Positions 1 to 8,360 are shown, numbered from the stretch's first letter. The stretch is 64,000 bases of DNA from Streptomyces aquilus (GCF_003955715.1 NZ_CP034463.1:1178001-1242000); one strand, 5' to 3'. Notes: generated by a model not told the origin, from the letters alone. Program-made: numbers and translations.

Positions 1-1
1 G

Positions 2-985
2 GTGGGGTCGTCGCTGGCCATCGTGGGCGGGGAGCTGCTGTCCAGTCAGCGCTGGTACTGGGCGGTGCTGACCTGCTGGATCGTGTTCATCAACACCGCG
101 TCCACGGGCGAGATCCTGGTCAAGGGCTACCGGCGGCTGGTCGGCACGGTCCTCGGGGTGGTGGCGGGGATCGGGCTGGCGGCGCTGGTCGGGCATCACA
201 CCTGGACGGCGTTCGCCCTGGTGCTGGTGTGCGTGTTCCTGATGTTCTACACGGCGCCGCTGTCGTACACGCTGATGTCGTTCTTCGTGACGGCGGCGCT
301 GGGGCTGCTCTACACCCTGCTGCACACCTACAGCTTCTCGGTGCTCGTGCTGCGGATCGAGGAGACGGCGCTCGGGGCGGCGTGCGGGGTGCTCGCGGCG
401 GCGTTGGTGCTGCCGGTGCGGACGGACCGGCGTACCAACGATCTGCTGGTCGCGGTGCTGGACCGGCTCGCGGACGTCACCGAGACGGCCGTCGACCAGC
501 TCAGCGGCGGGCCGCCGGCCGATCTGCTGGACCAGGCGCGCGACCTGGACCAGGCGCTGGCCGATCTGCGGGCCGCCACCCAGCCGCTCACGCATCCCGT
601 CACGCCGCTGCGGGCCCGGCGGGACACGGCACGGTACGTCGTGGCCCTGCTGGAGACCTGTGCCTACCAGGCGCGGGCCCTGGCCGCGACCGCGGAACTC
701 CTGCCGACGCATCCCTCGATCGCGGCGGACCCGCGCCTGCGCGGCGCCGGGCAGCGCATCCTGCGCAACATCCGCGCCATCGCCGCCCACGTCGCCGACG
801 AACACTCCACCGACGAGGTCAGAACCGGGCCCAGCATCGCCGCGCTGCTGGAGACCGGCGGCCCCGACGCACCCCGCTTCGGCCGGGTGACGGATCGGGT
901 GCTGCGGCATCTGGGCCGCCTGGACGAGGGGGTGGTGGGCCTGGCACGCCCCCTGGGGGTGCCGTTGGCCCGACCCGCGGCGTGA
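2..985 (+). CDS. FUSC-family inner membrane protein, C-terminal part (5' truncated by window edge)
   Basis: The reading frame is open from the first bases of the window, so the true start lies to the left. The visible 327 residues hold a block of four to five hydrophobic helices (about residues 15-140). An arginine-rich boundary (LPVRTDRR) follows, then a long, mostly helical cytoplasmic region. This layout fits the C-terminal half of FUSC/aromatic-acid-efflux-like proteins, where a second membrane bundle precedes a soluble tail. Full-length relatives are roughly twice this size. It is read toward the leftward DUF1206 gene, so the two converge. Substrate unknown; efflux of weak acids is only a family-level guess. 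Confidence 0.75.
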   Translation: MGSSLAIVGGELLSSQRWYWAVLTCWIVFINTASTGEILVKGYRRLVGTVLGVVAGIGLAALVGHHTWTAFALVLVCVFLMFYTAPLSYTLMSFFVTAALGLLYTLLHTYSFSVLVLRIEETALGAACGVLAAALVLPVRTDRRTNDLLVAVLDRLADVTETAVDQLSGGPPADLLDQARDLDQALADLRAATQPLTHPVTPLRARRDTARYVVALLETCAYQARALAATAELLPTHPSIAADPRLRGAGQRILRNIRAIAAHVADEHSTDEVRTGPSIAALLETGGPDAPRFGRVTDRVLRHLGRLDEGVVGLARPLGVPLARPAA

Positions 986-1063
986 GGCCGGAGAGCGTCA
1001 CACCCGTCACGCTCGCCGACCCTGAATCCCCTGCGCCTCACAGTCGCCGCGGATCGGGCGGCC

Positions 1064-1903
1064 TCACACCCTGCGCCACCTCGCCAGGGCGAACGAGAAC
1101 AGTCCGAACAGCACCAGGCCCGCCGCCACGCACGCCAGCAGCCAAGGGCCCAGTGGGGTGTCGGCAAAGGAGCGGAGGGTGTCGTCGAGGCCCTTGGCCT
1201 TGTCGGGTTCGTAGTCGACCGCGGCCCGCACGGCGAAGGCGCCGGCCGCCGCGAACACGAGGCCGCGTGCCGCGCCCCCGCCGACGCCGGTCACGTCCAC
1301 CAGACGCCGCGTCCACGGGGACATCGCGCCGAGCTTGAAGTCTTCCTGGTACGACCGCATGAGCGCCCGGACCCCGATCCACACCCCCGCCACGGCGACC
1401 CCGGCCCCGGCCAGCGCCACGATCCACTGACCGGCGGGCACCTCCAGGACCTTCGCGGTGACGTCCTTGGACTGCTTGTCGCTCGCCCCCTGGCCGCCCC
1501 CGCCCGAGCCGGCCGCGAACGACAGCACGGAGTAGGCGACGAAGCCGTAGAAGACACACCGGACCACCGCCAGCAGCCGCTTCTTCGCCGAACGCCCGTC
1601 CCGTCCGACCGAGCCGAACAGTGCCTCGGACAGCCGCCACAGGGCCATGCCGACGAGCCCGGCGCCCAGTGCCCACAGCAGGACGGCGCCGAAGGGCTTG
1701 TCGGACAGCTCGGCGAGGGCGCCGCCGCGGTCGGCCTGGCGTTTTCCGTCGCCGAAGGCGATCTGCAACGCCAGCGCGCCGACGAGCAGGTAGATCACAC
1801 CGCGGGCGACGAGCCCTGCGCGGGCCGCGCCCTCGGTCACCGAACCACGCGCCGCGCGTTCGGCGTCCCTACGGCCCTCACGGGCGATGGCAGTCGCATT
1901 CAT
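1064..1903 (-). CDS. DUF1206 family six-helix membrane protein
   Basis: The 279-residue protein has about six hydrophobic segments arranged as three similar pairs. Recurrent GL.ARGVIYLLVG / GGAARGLVFAAAG type motifs open each pair, which is the pattern of DUF1206. Its function is not established. The ATG at 1903 is preferred because GGGAGG lies just upstream; an upstream in-frame ATG at 1948 has no such signal. It is the last of three leftward genes (anti-sigma kinase, sigma factor, DUF1206), and the 61-bp gap to the sigma gene is compatible with one operon. A stress-related membrane role is inferred from the neighbours only. Confidence 0.8.
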   Translation of the reverse strand: MNATAIAREGRRDAERAARGSVTEGAARAGLVARGVIYLLVGALALQIAFGDGKRQADRGGALAELSDKPFGAVLLWALGAGLVGMALWRLSEALFGSVGRDGRSAKKRLLAVVRCVFYGFVAYSVLSFAAGSGGGGQGASDKQSKDVTAKVLEVPAGQWIVALAGAGVAVAGVWIGVRALMRSYQEDFKLGAMSPWTRRLVDVTGVGGGAARGLVFAAAGAFAVRAAVDYEPDKAKGLDDTLRSFADTPLGPWLLACVAAGLVLFGLFSFALARWRRV

Positions 1904-1964
1904 CTCGGCCTCCCGCCCTCCGAATGCCCGGGTCGCGGCCCGGCACACCCGGGCGGGGCCAGGT

Positions 1965-2798
1965 TCACAGCGAGACCCTCTCCCCCAGCGCCTCGGCGCG
2001 GACCCGGGCGCAGCTGCGGCTGATCAGCCGGGAGACGTGCATCTGCGAGATGCCGAGCTGGTCGGCGATGCGGCTCTGCGTCATGTCCTCGAAGAACCGC
2101 ATGTAGAGGATGGCGCGTTCCCGTTCGGGCAGCCTGCTCAGGCCCGCCTTGACGGACTCGCGGTCGACCACGACGTCGTAGGACGAGTCGGAGCCGCCGA
2201 GGGTGTCGGCGAGGCTGTATCCGTCGTCGCCGCTGGAGAGTTCGGCGTCCAGGGACAGGGCGCTGTAGCTCTCCAGCGCCTCGAGTCCGGCGGTGACCTC
2301 GTCCTCGGTCAGACCGGTGTGGGCGGCGAGGTCGGCCGGGGTGGGTTCGGGGGTGCCCGGCGTCTGGGTGAGCTCGCGGCGGGCCACCCGCACCTTGTTG
2401 CGCAGTTCCTGCACCCGGCGGGGCACCCGCAGCGCCCACATCCGGTCCCGGAAGTGCCGCTTGACCTCGCCGGTGATGGTGGGGACGGCATAGCTCTCGA
2501 AGGCGCCGCGTTCGGGGTCGAAACGGTCCACGGCCTTGACGAGTCCGAGGGCGGCGACCTGCCGCAGGTCCTCCAGGGACTCGCCGCGTTCCCGGAAGCG
2601 GCCGGCGATGCGGTGGGCCATGGGGAGCCAGGCGGTGACGAGTTCGTCGCGGACTGCGTCCCGCTCGGGGCCGTCCTCCAGGGCGGCCAGGCGGGCGAAG
2701 AGCGCCGCGGTGTCGGGGGCGTCGTCATGCCGCCGCCGGGGTGCCGCAGCCGACGTGTCGGGCAGGCTGGGACGGCTTGTCGATGTATCGATAAGCAT
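1965..2798 (-). CDS. SigB/SigF/SigG-type alternative RNA polymerase sigma factor
   Basis: The 277-residue protein carries all sigma-70 regions of the SigB group. Region 2 includes GESLEDLRQVAALGLVKA and FESYAVPTITGEVKRHFRD; region 3 follows around PTPADLAAHTGL. Region 4 ends with MTQSRIADQLGISQMHVSR, the helix-turn-helix that reads the -35 box. The ATG at 2798 follows AGGAG with 9 nt spacing and is chosen over an upstream in-frame start lacking a ribosome site. It lies directly downstream of an HATPase-type anti-sigma kinase in the same direction, the usual partner for general-stress or osmotic-stress sigma factors in streptomycetes. Which of the many paralogues it is cannot be told from sequence alone. 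Confidence 0.93.
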   Translation of the reverse strand: MLIDTSTSRPSLPDTSAAAPRRRHDDAPDTAALFARLAALEDGPERDAVRDELVTAWLPMAHRIAGRFRERGESLEDLRQVAALGLVKAVDRFDPERGAFESYAVPTITGEVKRHFRDRMWALRVPRRVQELRNKVRVARRELTQTPGTPEPTPADLAAHTGLTEDEVTAGLEALESYSALSLDAELSSGDDGYSLADTLGGSDSSYDVVVDRESVKAGLSRLPERERAILYMRFFEDMTQSRIADQLGISQMHVSRLISRSCARVRAEALGERVSL

Positions 2799-2984
2799 GC
2801 GGTATCGCTCCTGACAGATGGTTTCAAGGACTTGACCGCGGGAGGAGCGCTGTCCGGACACCAAGAGGGCCCGGGAGCAGCCCTGTCGCTCCCGTCGGCG
2901 CGCCTCCGGTCCGAAGCACGAATGTGCGTCTGCCCTGCCGCCGGGGGAGCAAACTCCGCTTCCCGACGGAAGACAGACGTCGTG

Positions 2985-3491
2985 TCAGGACAGGGGCACG
3001 ACCGCGGTGATGCACTTGCCTCCGGAGGCGAGGCCGGTGATCCGGACGTCGCGTGCCAGCCGGCAGACGATGGGCCAGCCGCGGCCGCCCACCCGCCATC
3101 GGCCGTGCGGGTCGACGGGTTCCTCGGTCACCGGGAACGCGTCGCTGCGGTCGCTGACGGAGACCCGTACGCCGGGCTCCTCGACGTCGACGCGGAAGTC
3201 GGTGACCCCGCCGCCGTGCAGGATGGCGTTGGTGGTGAGTTCGGAGGCGACGAGCAGGGCGTCCGCCACGGACTCCCGGTCGCAGGAGGTGCCGGTGGCC
3301 CGGCAGCGGTCGGCGACGGCCTGCTCCACGGCCCGGCGGGCCTCGGCGGGCTTGCATGGGCAGTGCGGCCGGCAGCAGCCGGCCGTGGACGGCTCCCTAA
3401 GGGGCGTCGACGGTGGGCTGCCCGAGGTCACCCGTCCGGTGCCGGGTACCGACGATTCGGGGGCGGATGGGGTCCTGTGCTCCCTACACAT
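2985..3491 (-). CDS. Anti-sigma factor, HATPase_c (RsbW/SpoIIAB-like) regulatory kinase
   Basis: The product is 168 residues. A proline/arginine-rich N-terminus of about 50 residues is followed by one GHKL ATPase domain: LLVASELTTNAILHGGG is the N-box that holds Mg-ATP, and SDRSDAFPV and GGRGWPIVCRL match the G1 and G2 boxes. Such proteins bind a SigB-type sigma factor and phosphorylate an anti-anti-sigma STAS protein. No STAS gene lies nearby, so the antagonist must be encoded elsewhere. The start at 3491 has AGGGAG 9 nt upstream; a longer frame to 3626 has none. It is immediately upstream of the sigma gene, and the two are probably co-transcribed. Confidence 0.85.
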   Translation of the reverse strand: MCREHRTPSAPESSVPGTGRVTSGSPPSTPLREPSTAGCCRPHCPCKPAEARRAVEQAVADRCRATGTSCDRESVADALLVASELTTNAILHGGGVTDFRVDVEEPGVRVSVSDRSDAFPVTEEPVDPHGRWRVGGRGWPIVCRLARDVRITGLASGGKCITAVVPLS

Positions 3492-3719
3492 GGTTCTGGG
3501 CTCCCTGAAGGGTTTTCGGCACGAGCCGGGCGTTTCGTGCCCCGGGCCATCGCCGTCGGACGGACTCTCACCGGCCGGGCGCACGGCCGACCGGCCGCGG
3601 CGGACTGCCTCACGCCGCGCGAGCACCGCAGGTCTCTCCTCTTCGGCTGACCGCTGCGGGACCGGTCAAACCTCGATCGCGGGGGCCATCCGGGCGCCGG
3701 TACGGGGTACCCGGAGCGC

Positions 3720-3938
3720 ATGACGGATGTCGTGGACTCAGACGAGCTGTTGCGGCGTATCCAGCGCGCGCGGGCCTGTGCCGTGGAGGAACAGCGGGCC
3801 TGGCGGACCCGGCGCGAGGACCTGCGGACGACCGATCCGGACGGTGCACGGGAGGCCGACGTACGGACGCTGGCCTTCGAGGCCGTCGTCACGGTGCTGG
3901 ACGAGATCGTGACGCCGGGCAAGCGGGCCGGAGCGTGA
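3720..3938 (+). CDS. Small hypothetical protein, 72 aa
   Basis: This short charged protein has no membrane segment or recognisable domain. The middle (IQRARACAVEEQRAWRTRRED) should form a helix rich in arginine and glutamate. Codon use has the strong G/C third-position bias of real genes here. A GGAG stands before the ATG but with only 3 nt spacing, so an internal GTG at 3732 could be the true start. It ends 49 bp before the decarboxylase gene and points the same way, so it may be the first gene of that transcript. No function is proposed. Confidence 0.55.
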   Translation: MTDVVDSDELLRRIQRARACAVEEQRAWRTRREDLRTTDPDGAREADVRTLAFEAVVTVLDEIVTPGKRAGA

Positions 3939-3987
3939 TCACGGGCGGTCGTGGTTGGTCTCCCGGCTCGCGGGAACCCGGAAGCGC

Positions 3988-5466
3988 ATGGCAGTGGATC
4001 ACACCCGGGCACCGGTACTGGAAGCGCTGGAGACCTATCGGCGCGAGGGCCTGCTGGCCTTCACGCCGCCGGGGCACAAACAGGCGCGGGGCGCCGACCC
4101 GGCCGTGCGGGAGGTGCTGGGCGACGCCGTGTTCCTCGGCGACGTCCTCGCGTCGGGCGGCCTCGACGACCGGCTCACCCGGGGCCGGGTGCTGGAGCGT
4201 GCCGAGGAGCTGATGGCGGACGCCGTGCACGCCGAGCACACGTTCTTCACGACGTGCGGCAGTTCGTTGTCGGTGAAGGCGGCGATGCTGTCCGTGGCGG
4301 GTCCCCACGAGAAGCTGCTGATCGGCCGGGACGCCCACAAGTCGGTCGTGTCGGGGCTCATCCTCTCGGGCATCGAACCCGTCTGGATCGAGCCGCGCTG
4401 GGACCCCGAGCGGCATCTGGCGCACCCGCCGTCCGCGGCGGCGTTCGAGAAGGCGTACGCCGACCACCCCGACGCCAAGGGCGCGCTGGTCACCAGTCCG
4501 ACGCCGTACGGGACGAGCGCGGATCTACGGGCCGTCGCCGAGGTGTGCCACCGGCGCGGGCGGCCGCTGATCGTGGACGAGGCCTGGGGCGCGCATCTGC
4601 CGTTCCATCCGGACCTGCCGTCCTGGGCGATGGACGCGGGCGCCGACATCTGTGTGACGAGCATCCACAAGATGGGCAGCGGCCTGGAGCAGGGGTCGGT
4701 CTTCCATCTCCAGGGCGATCTCGTGCCGCCCGAGGTGCTGAAGCTGCGCGCGGACCTGCTGGGCACCACGAGTCCGTCGGTGCTGCTGTACGCCGGGCTC
4801 GACGGCTGGCGGCGGCAGATGGCCCTGCACGGCAAGGAGCTCATGGGCGCGGCGCTCGACCTGGTCACCGGACTCCGGTCGGCCATCGGGCAGATCGAGG
4901 GGCTGCACGTCGAGGGCCGGGACGACTTCTGCGGTCCCGGGCTGGCCGACGACTTCGACCCCCTCCAGGTGATCATCGATCTGGACGGGCTCGGCATCAC
5001 CGGGTTCCAGGCCGCCGACTGGCTGCGGGCCGAGCGGCGCATCGAGGCGCATCTCGCCGACCACCGCCGGCTGGGCGCGCAGGTCACCCATGGCGACGAC
5101 CGGGAGACCGCCGGCGAGCTGCTGTCCGCGCTGCGGGACCTCGCGCGCGTCGCGCCCGAGCTGCGTCCGGCCCCGAAGGTGGAGGTGCCGCCTCCGTCCG
5201 AACTGCGGCTGGCGCAGTCCAGGTCGCCCCGGGACGCGTTCTTCGGTCCTGCCGAGAATGTGCCGGTGAAGAAGGCGGCCGGCCGGATCGCCGCCGAGAT
5301 GATCACGCCGTATCCGCCCGGGATCCCGGCCGTTCTGCCGGGCGAGCGGCTGACCGAGCCGGTGCTGCGGTATCTGCGGACGGGCAAGGCGGCGGGCATG
5401 AACCTGCCCGACCCCAGCGACCCGGAACTGGAGACGATCAGGGTGCTGGAGACCGAGGAAGAGTGA
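3988..5466 (+). CDS. Orn/Lys/Arg decarboxylase, PLP-dependent fold I
   Basis: The product is 492 residues, the length of the compact Bacillus-type arginine/lysine decarboxylases rather than the 700-residue acid-stress enzymes. The fold-I signature is clear: TTCGSSLSVKAAML for phosphate and cofactor contacts, IVDEAWGAHLPFH with the aspartate that pairs with the PLP nitrogen, and SIHKMGSGLEQGS with the Schiff-base lysine. A C-terminal domain ends with YPPGIPAVLPGE, typical of the family. It would decarboxylate a basic amino acid to agmatine, cadaverine or putrescine for polyamine synthesis; the substrate cannot be read from motifs. The ATG at 3988 starts the conserved region; a GTG at 3955 is a weaker option. 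Confidence 0.9.
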   Translation: MAVDHTRAPVLEALETYRREGLLAFTPPGHKQARGADPAVREVLGDAVFLGDVLASGGLDDRLTRGRVLERAEELMADAVHAEHTFFTTCGSSLSVKAAMLSVAGPHEKLLIGRDAHKSVVSGLILSGIEPVWIEPRWDPERHLAHPPSAAAFEKAYADHPDAKGALVTSPTPYGTSADLRAVAEVCHRRGRPLIVDEAWGAHLPFHPDLPSWAMDAGADICVTSIHKMGSGLEQGSVFHLQGDLVPPEVLKLRADLLGTTSPSVLLYAGLDGWRRQMALHGKELMGAALDLVTGLRSAIGQIEGLHVEGRDDFCGPGLADDFDPLQVIIDLDGLGITGFQAADWLRAERRIEAHLADHRRLGAQVTHGDDRETAGELLSALRDLARVAPELRPAPKVEVPPPSELRLAQSRSPRDAFFGPAENVPVKKAAGRIAAEMITPYPPGIPAVLPGERLTEPVLRYLRTGKAAGMNLPDPSDPELETIRVLETEEE

Positions 5467-5470
5467 AACG

Positions 5471-5482
5471 GGTCACGTGACC
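5471..5482. promoter_or_regulatory. 12-bp perfect palindrome GGTCACGTGACC
   Basis: GGTCACGTGACC is a perfect two-fold palindrome beginning 4 bp after the decarboxylase stop codon and directly upstream of the candidate small-RNA region. Its symmetry and position suggest a protein-binding site acting on transcription of the downstream RNA rather than a terminator, since no loop is possible. The binding protein is unknown. Confidence 0.4.
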
Positions 5483-5522
5483 GGCTTTTGGTTTCGCACC
5501 AGCCCTCAGGATGGTTTACCGT

Positions 5523-5617
5523 TCATTCATACGTGGTCGTGGAGTTGACCCTGACGGTCCTCCGCTCGCCACCTCTGAACTGCCCTGGCTGGCCTCCCCC
5601 GTCCAGCCAGGGCTTTT
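5523..5617 (+). ncRNA. Candidate structured small RNA ending in an intrinsic terminator
   Basis: Between the decarboxylase stop and the cNMP-protein gene the + strand can fold into two hairpins in tandem. The first has nested arms GTGG (5533-5536)/CCAC (5569-5572), GGAG (5541-5544)/CTCC (5560-5563) and GACC (5547-5550)/GGTC (5556-5559) around a five-base loop. The second is the terminator at 5582-5617. A weak promoter pair (TTGGTT 5488-5493, 17 bp, ATGGTT 5511-5516) would place the start near 5523, giving about 95 nt. No convincing reading frame with a ribosome site lies inside. It could instead be the 3' untranslated end of the decarboxylase mRNA. The start is approximate. Confidence 0.45.
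5582..5617 (+). terminator. Intrinsic terminator
   Basis: A perfect 11-bp stem GCCCTGGCTGG/CCAGCCAGGGC encloses a ten-base C-rich loop and is followed at once by TTTT. It is one of the clearest rho-independent terminators in the window. It would stop transcription from the decarboxylase gene and/or the candidate small RNA before the cNMP-protein gene. Confidence 0.9.
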
Positions 5618-5742
5618 CCTTGCCCGCGTGGCTCCCGTGCCGTAACGAGTGCTGTCCGCCGAGGTGCCCGAGGCGGCGGCAGCGGCTGAAATGGGCGTAG
5701 GGAAAGCCCCGGAACCGAATCGCCGGCGAGGAGCCCCGCGTC

Positions 5743-6195
5743 ATGACCAAAGCGACGAAACTGCTGACCGCCCTGCCCCCGCCGCAACGGCAGCGTCTGA
5801 TGACCCTCGCCCGGGAGGTCTCGTTCCCCGAGGACGCCCGGATCTTCGAGGCGGGCGGCACGGCCGACCGGTTCTGGGTCATCCGCTCGGGCGCGGTCTC
5901 CCTCGACCAGCAGGTGACGTCCGTGCAGCGGGTGACCGTGGCGAGTCTCGGCTCGGGGGACCTGCTCGGCTGGTCCTGGCTGTTCCCGCCGCACCAGTGG
6001 GACTTCGGCGCGGTGGCGTTCAGTCCCGTGCGCGCCTACGAGTTCGACGCGGCGGCCGTGCTCGGACTGTGCGAGGAGGACCCGGCGCTCGGGATGGTCC
6101 TGGTGCGCAGCGTCGCCGAGATCCTCGCGTACCGGCTGGAGATGACCCGGGGCAAGCTCATGGAGCAGTACTCGATGCGGCGCCGGGTCCTTTAG
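5743..6195 (+). CDS. Single-domain cyclic-nucleotide-binding protein (CRP effector domain without HTH)
   Basis: The 150-residue protein is almost entirely one cNMP-binding beta-roll (about residues 10-125): FPEDARIFEAGGTADRFWVIRSGAVSL, then ASLGSGDLLGWSWLF in the phosphate-binding cassette position. A C-terminal helix (VRSVAEILAYRLEMTRGKL) matches the CRP dimer helix. The chain stops there, so the DNA-binding domain of CRP regulators is absent. Such stand-alone domains may sense a nucleotide and act through partners; ligand and partner are unknown. AGGAG lies about 10 nt before the ATG. A separate cNMP domain sits in the histidine kinase at 25.3 kb. Confidence 0.82.
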   Translation: MTKATKLLTALPPPQRQRLMTLAREVSFPEDARIFEAGGTADRFWVIRSGAVSLDQQVTSVQRVTVASLGSGDLLGWSWLFPPHQWDFGAVAFSPVRAYEFDAAAVLGLCEEDPALGMVLVRSVAEILAYRLEMTRGKLMEQYSMRRRVL

Positions 6196-6255
6196 GGACC
6201 GGGCCGCGAGTCAGTCGCGGTGGCGGCGCCGGACCCTGTGGGACCGTAGGCGGGG

Positions 6256-7560
6256 TCAGACGTGGTAGCGGCGCAGTGCCGGGATCGCGGCCGCCAGCCC
6301 CAGCATCACGGCGACGACGAGCAGCCCGCCGCCCGCCACGGCCGCGCGCGGGCCGAAGGCGGCGCCCGCGGTGCCGTGCAGGACGTCGGCGAGGCGCGGG
6401 CCGCCCGCGACGACGACCGTGAAGACGCCCTGCATCCGCCCGCGCATCTCGTCGGTGGCCGCGGACAGCAGGATCGCGCCGCGGAACACCATGGAGACCA
6501 TGTCCGCGACCCCGGCCAGCGCGAGGAAGGCGACCGCGAGCCACAGGCTGTCGCTCAGCCCGAACCCGGTGATGGCCACGCCCCAGGCCACCACCGCCCC
6601 GATGACCATCCAGCCGTGCCGGCGGGCCCGGGAGAAGGTGCCGGAGAACAGGCCGCCGAGCACCGCGCCGATGGGGATCGCCGCGAACAGCAGGCCGAGG
6701 GCGAGCCCTTCGCCGTACGGCGCGTAGGTCTCGCCGGCGAGCTGCGGGAACAGGGCGCGGGGCATACCGAGGACCATGGCGACGACGTCGGCGAGGAACG
6801 ACAGCAGCAGCACCTTGTGCAGGGCGATGTAGCGGAACCCTTCCGCGATCTCGCGCAGGCCCGCCCGGCGCTTGGCCGGTGCCGCGCGGGGCGGCAGGGA
6901 GGGCAGCCGGTAGACCGCCCACAGCGTCACGCACAGCGCCAGGGCATCGATCAGATACAGCTCCGGCAACCCGATGACCGGGATCAGGGCGCCCGCCAGC
7001 AGCGGCCCGACGACCTGACCGGTCTGGGCGACGGTAGAGCCGAGGGCGTTGGCCGCGGTCAGCTCCTCGGCGGGGACGAGGCGGGCGATGGAGGCGGTAC
7101 GGGCCGGCGCGTTCAGGCCCCAGAACGCCTGCTGAAGCGCGAGCAGCACCATGAGCGCGGCCACGGACTCCAGTCCGGCGACGGCCTGGAACCAGAACAG
7201 CAGCGACGTGAGCGCGATGCCGCTGTTGGTGACCAGGAGCAGCTTGCGGCGGTCCACGCTGTCGGCGACGGCACCGCCCCACAGCGCGAACACCATCAGC
7301 GGGACCAGCCCGGCGAGACTCGCGTAGCCGACCCAGGCCGAGGAGCCGGTGATGTCGTAGACCTGTTTGGGCACCGCGACCGCGGTGAGCTGGCTGCCCA
7401 CGGCCGTGACGACGGTCGAGCTCCACAGCCGGCGGTAGGCCGGGCGGCGCAGCGGGCGGGTGTCCATCGCCCACCGGCGCCAGCCGCGCCGGACCGGCGG
7501 GTCCTCGGCCGAGGCCGGGGCCGGTGTCTGCGGTGCGGTGCTGCTCTCGCTCGTGTCCAC
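6256..7560 (-). CDS. Major facilitator superfamily exporter, EntS/MFS_3 type
   Basis: The product is 434 residues with about twelve hydrophobic helices. The motif GGAVADSVDRRKLLL between helices 2 and 3 is the MFS motif A, and NAPARTASIARLVPAEELTAANAL after helix 4 is typical of enterobactin-exporter/macrolide-efflux-like MFS_3 proteins. Family members export siderophores or drugs across the cytoplasmic membrane; the substrate here is unknown and no siderophore genes are near. The start is GTG with AGGAAG three bases upstream. The gene stands alone, with the LysE gene upstream on the same strand 120 bp away. Confidence 0.88.
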   Translation of the reverse strand: MDTSESSTAPQTPAPASAEDPPVRRGWRRWAMDTRPLRRPAYRRLWSSTVVTAVGSQLTAVAVPKQVYDITGSSAWVGYASLAGLVPLMVFALWGGAVADSVDRRKLLLVTNSGIALTSLLFWFQAVAGLESVAALMVLLALQQAFWGLNAPARTASIARLVPAEELTAANALGSTVAQTGQVVGPLLAGALIPVIGLPELYLIDALALCVTLWAVYRLPSLPPRAAPAKRRAGLREIAEGFRYIALHKVLLLSFLADVVAMVLGMPRALFPQLAGETYAPYGEGLALGLLFAAIPIGAVLGGLFSGTFSRARRHGWMVIGAVVAWGVAITGFGLSDSLWLAVAFLALAGVADMVSMVFRGAILLSAATDEMRGRMQGVFTVVVAGGPRLADVLHGTAGAAFGPRAAVAGGGLLVVAVMLGLAAAIPALRRYHV

Positions 7561-7680
7561 GGACTTCCTGGTTGCTCGTTACATCTTTCGGGACCAGGGT
7601 TCACTATGACACTTGCGTCCGAGCAGGCGGGACGCACAATCTCACCTTGTGGAACGGCCGTTGGGCGGGCCTCAGGGGCC

Positions 7681-8298
7681 TCAGGCGCCGGCGATCAGCA
7701 GGGCGCCGAGGGCGATCATCGTCGTGGCGACCAGTCCGTCCAGGACGCGCCAGGCGGACGGGCGGGCCAGGAATCTGCCGAGCAGGCGTCCGCCGAAGCC
7801 GAGCGCCGCGAACCAGACCAGGCTCGCCAGCGCCGCCCCCAGTCCGAAGGTCCAGCGCAGCTCGCCCCGGTCGGCGGCGACGGAGCCCAGGAGGAACACG
7901 GTGTCGAGGTAGACGTGCGGGTTGAGCCAGGTCAGCGCGAGACAGGTGAGCACCGCCCGCCTGCGGGACCCGGCCGCGTCACCGTCCGTGCGCAGGGCGC
8001 CCCCGGCGGGACGGACCACACGCCGGGCGGCGAGCGCGCCGTAGCCGAGCAGGAACGCGCCGCCGATCCAGCCGACCGCGGTCAGTGCGCCGGGCCACGC
8101 CACCACCACCGCGCCGACCCCGCCGACGCCGAGGGCGATCAGGGCCGCGTCGGACAGGGCGCAGATGCCGACGACGGCGAGGACCGCGTCACGGCGGATG
8201 CCCTGGCGCAGGACGAAGGCGTTCTGGGCGCCGATGGCGACGATGAGCGAGAGTCCGGTGCCGAAGCCGGCGGCCGCGGCGGAGAGGGAAGCGGTCAT
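7681..8298 (-). CDS. lysE: LysE/ArgO-type basic amino acid exporter
   Basis: The 205-residue membrane protein has six predicted helices. The N-terminal signature AIGAQNAFVLRQGIRRD is diagnostic of the LysE/ArgO group of lysine and arginine exporters, and TWLNPHVYLDTVFLLG is the second conserved family motif. It would export excess L-lysine and/or L-arginine. It is divergent from a LysG/ArgP-type regulator, the classical exporter-regulator arrangement, with the shared control region between them holding an inverted repeat. Confidence 0.92.
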   Translation of the reverse strand: MTASLSAAAAGFGTGLSLIVAIGAQNAFVLRQGIRRDAVLAVVGICALSDAALIALGVGGVGAVVVAWPGALTAVGWIGGAFLLGYGALAARRVVRPAGGALRTDGDAAGSRRRAVLTCLALTWLNPHVYLDTVFLLGSVAADRGELRWTFGLGAALASLVWFAALGFGGRLLGRFLARPSAWRVLDGLVATTMIALGALLIAGA

Positions 8299-8334
8299 GG
8301 CATCGACGCTAGTCAGGGGCGCGCATGGAGTACA

Positions 8335-8360
8335 GCTAAAGATTCTTACGTATCATTAGC
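8335..8360. promoter_or_regulatory. Inverted repeat in the lysE/lysG divergent promoter region
   Basis: GCTAA (8335-8339) and TTAGC (8356-8360) form an inverted repeat around an AT-rich core that itself has GAT/ATC symmetry. The site lies between the divergent exporter and LysR-type regulator starts and has the T-N11-A character of LysR-family recognition sites. It also overlaps a possible -10 hexamer TATCAT (8351-8356) for the regulator. Likely the regulator's operator. Confidence 0.5.

Noticed and set aside
3705..3710. GGGTAC as a SigB-type -10 element near the small hypothetical gene or the anti-sigma operon
   Set aside because: No matching GTTT-like -35 box was found 14-16 bp upstream on either strand, so autoregulation by the sigma factor cannot be claimed.
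5520..5617. Actinobacterial 6C RNA
   Set aside because: The terminator loop is C-rich, but the 6C family needs two hairpins with C-runs in both loops. The first hairpin loop here is CTGAC.
6204..6220. Small hairpin CCGCGA/TCGCGG between the cNMP gene and the MFS gene as a bidirectional terminator
   Set aside because: The stem is only 6 bp with no T tract; chance occurrence is likely at this GC content.
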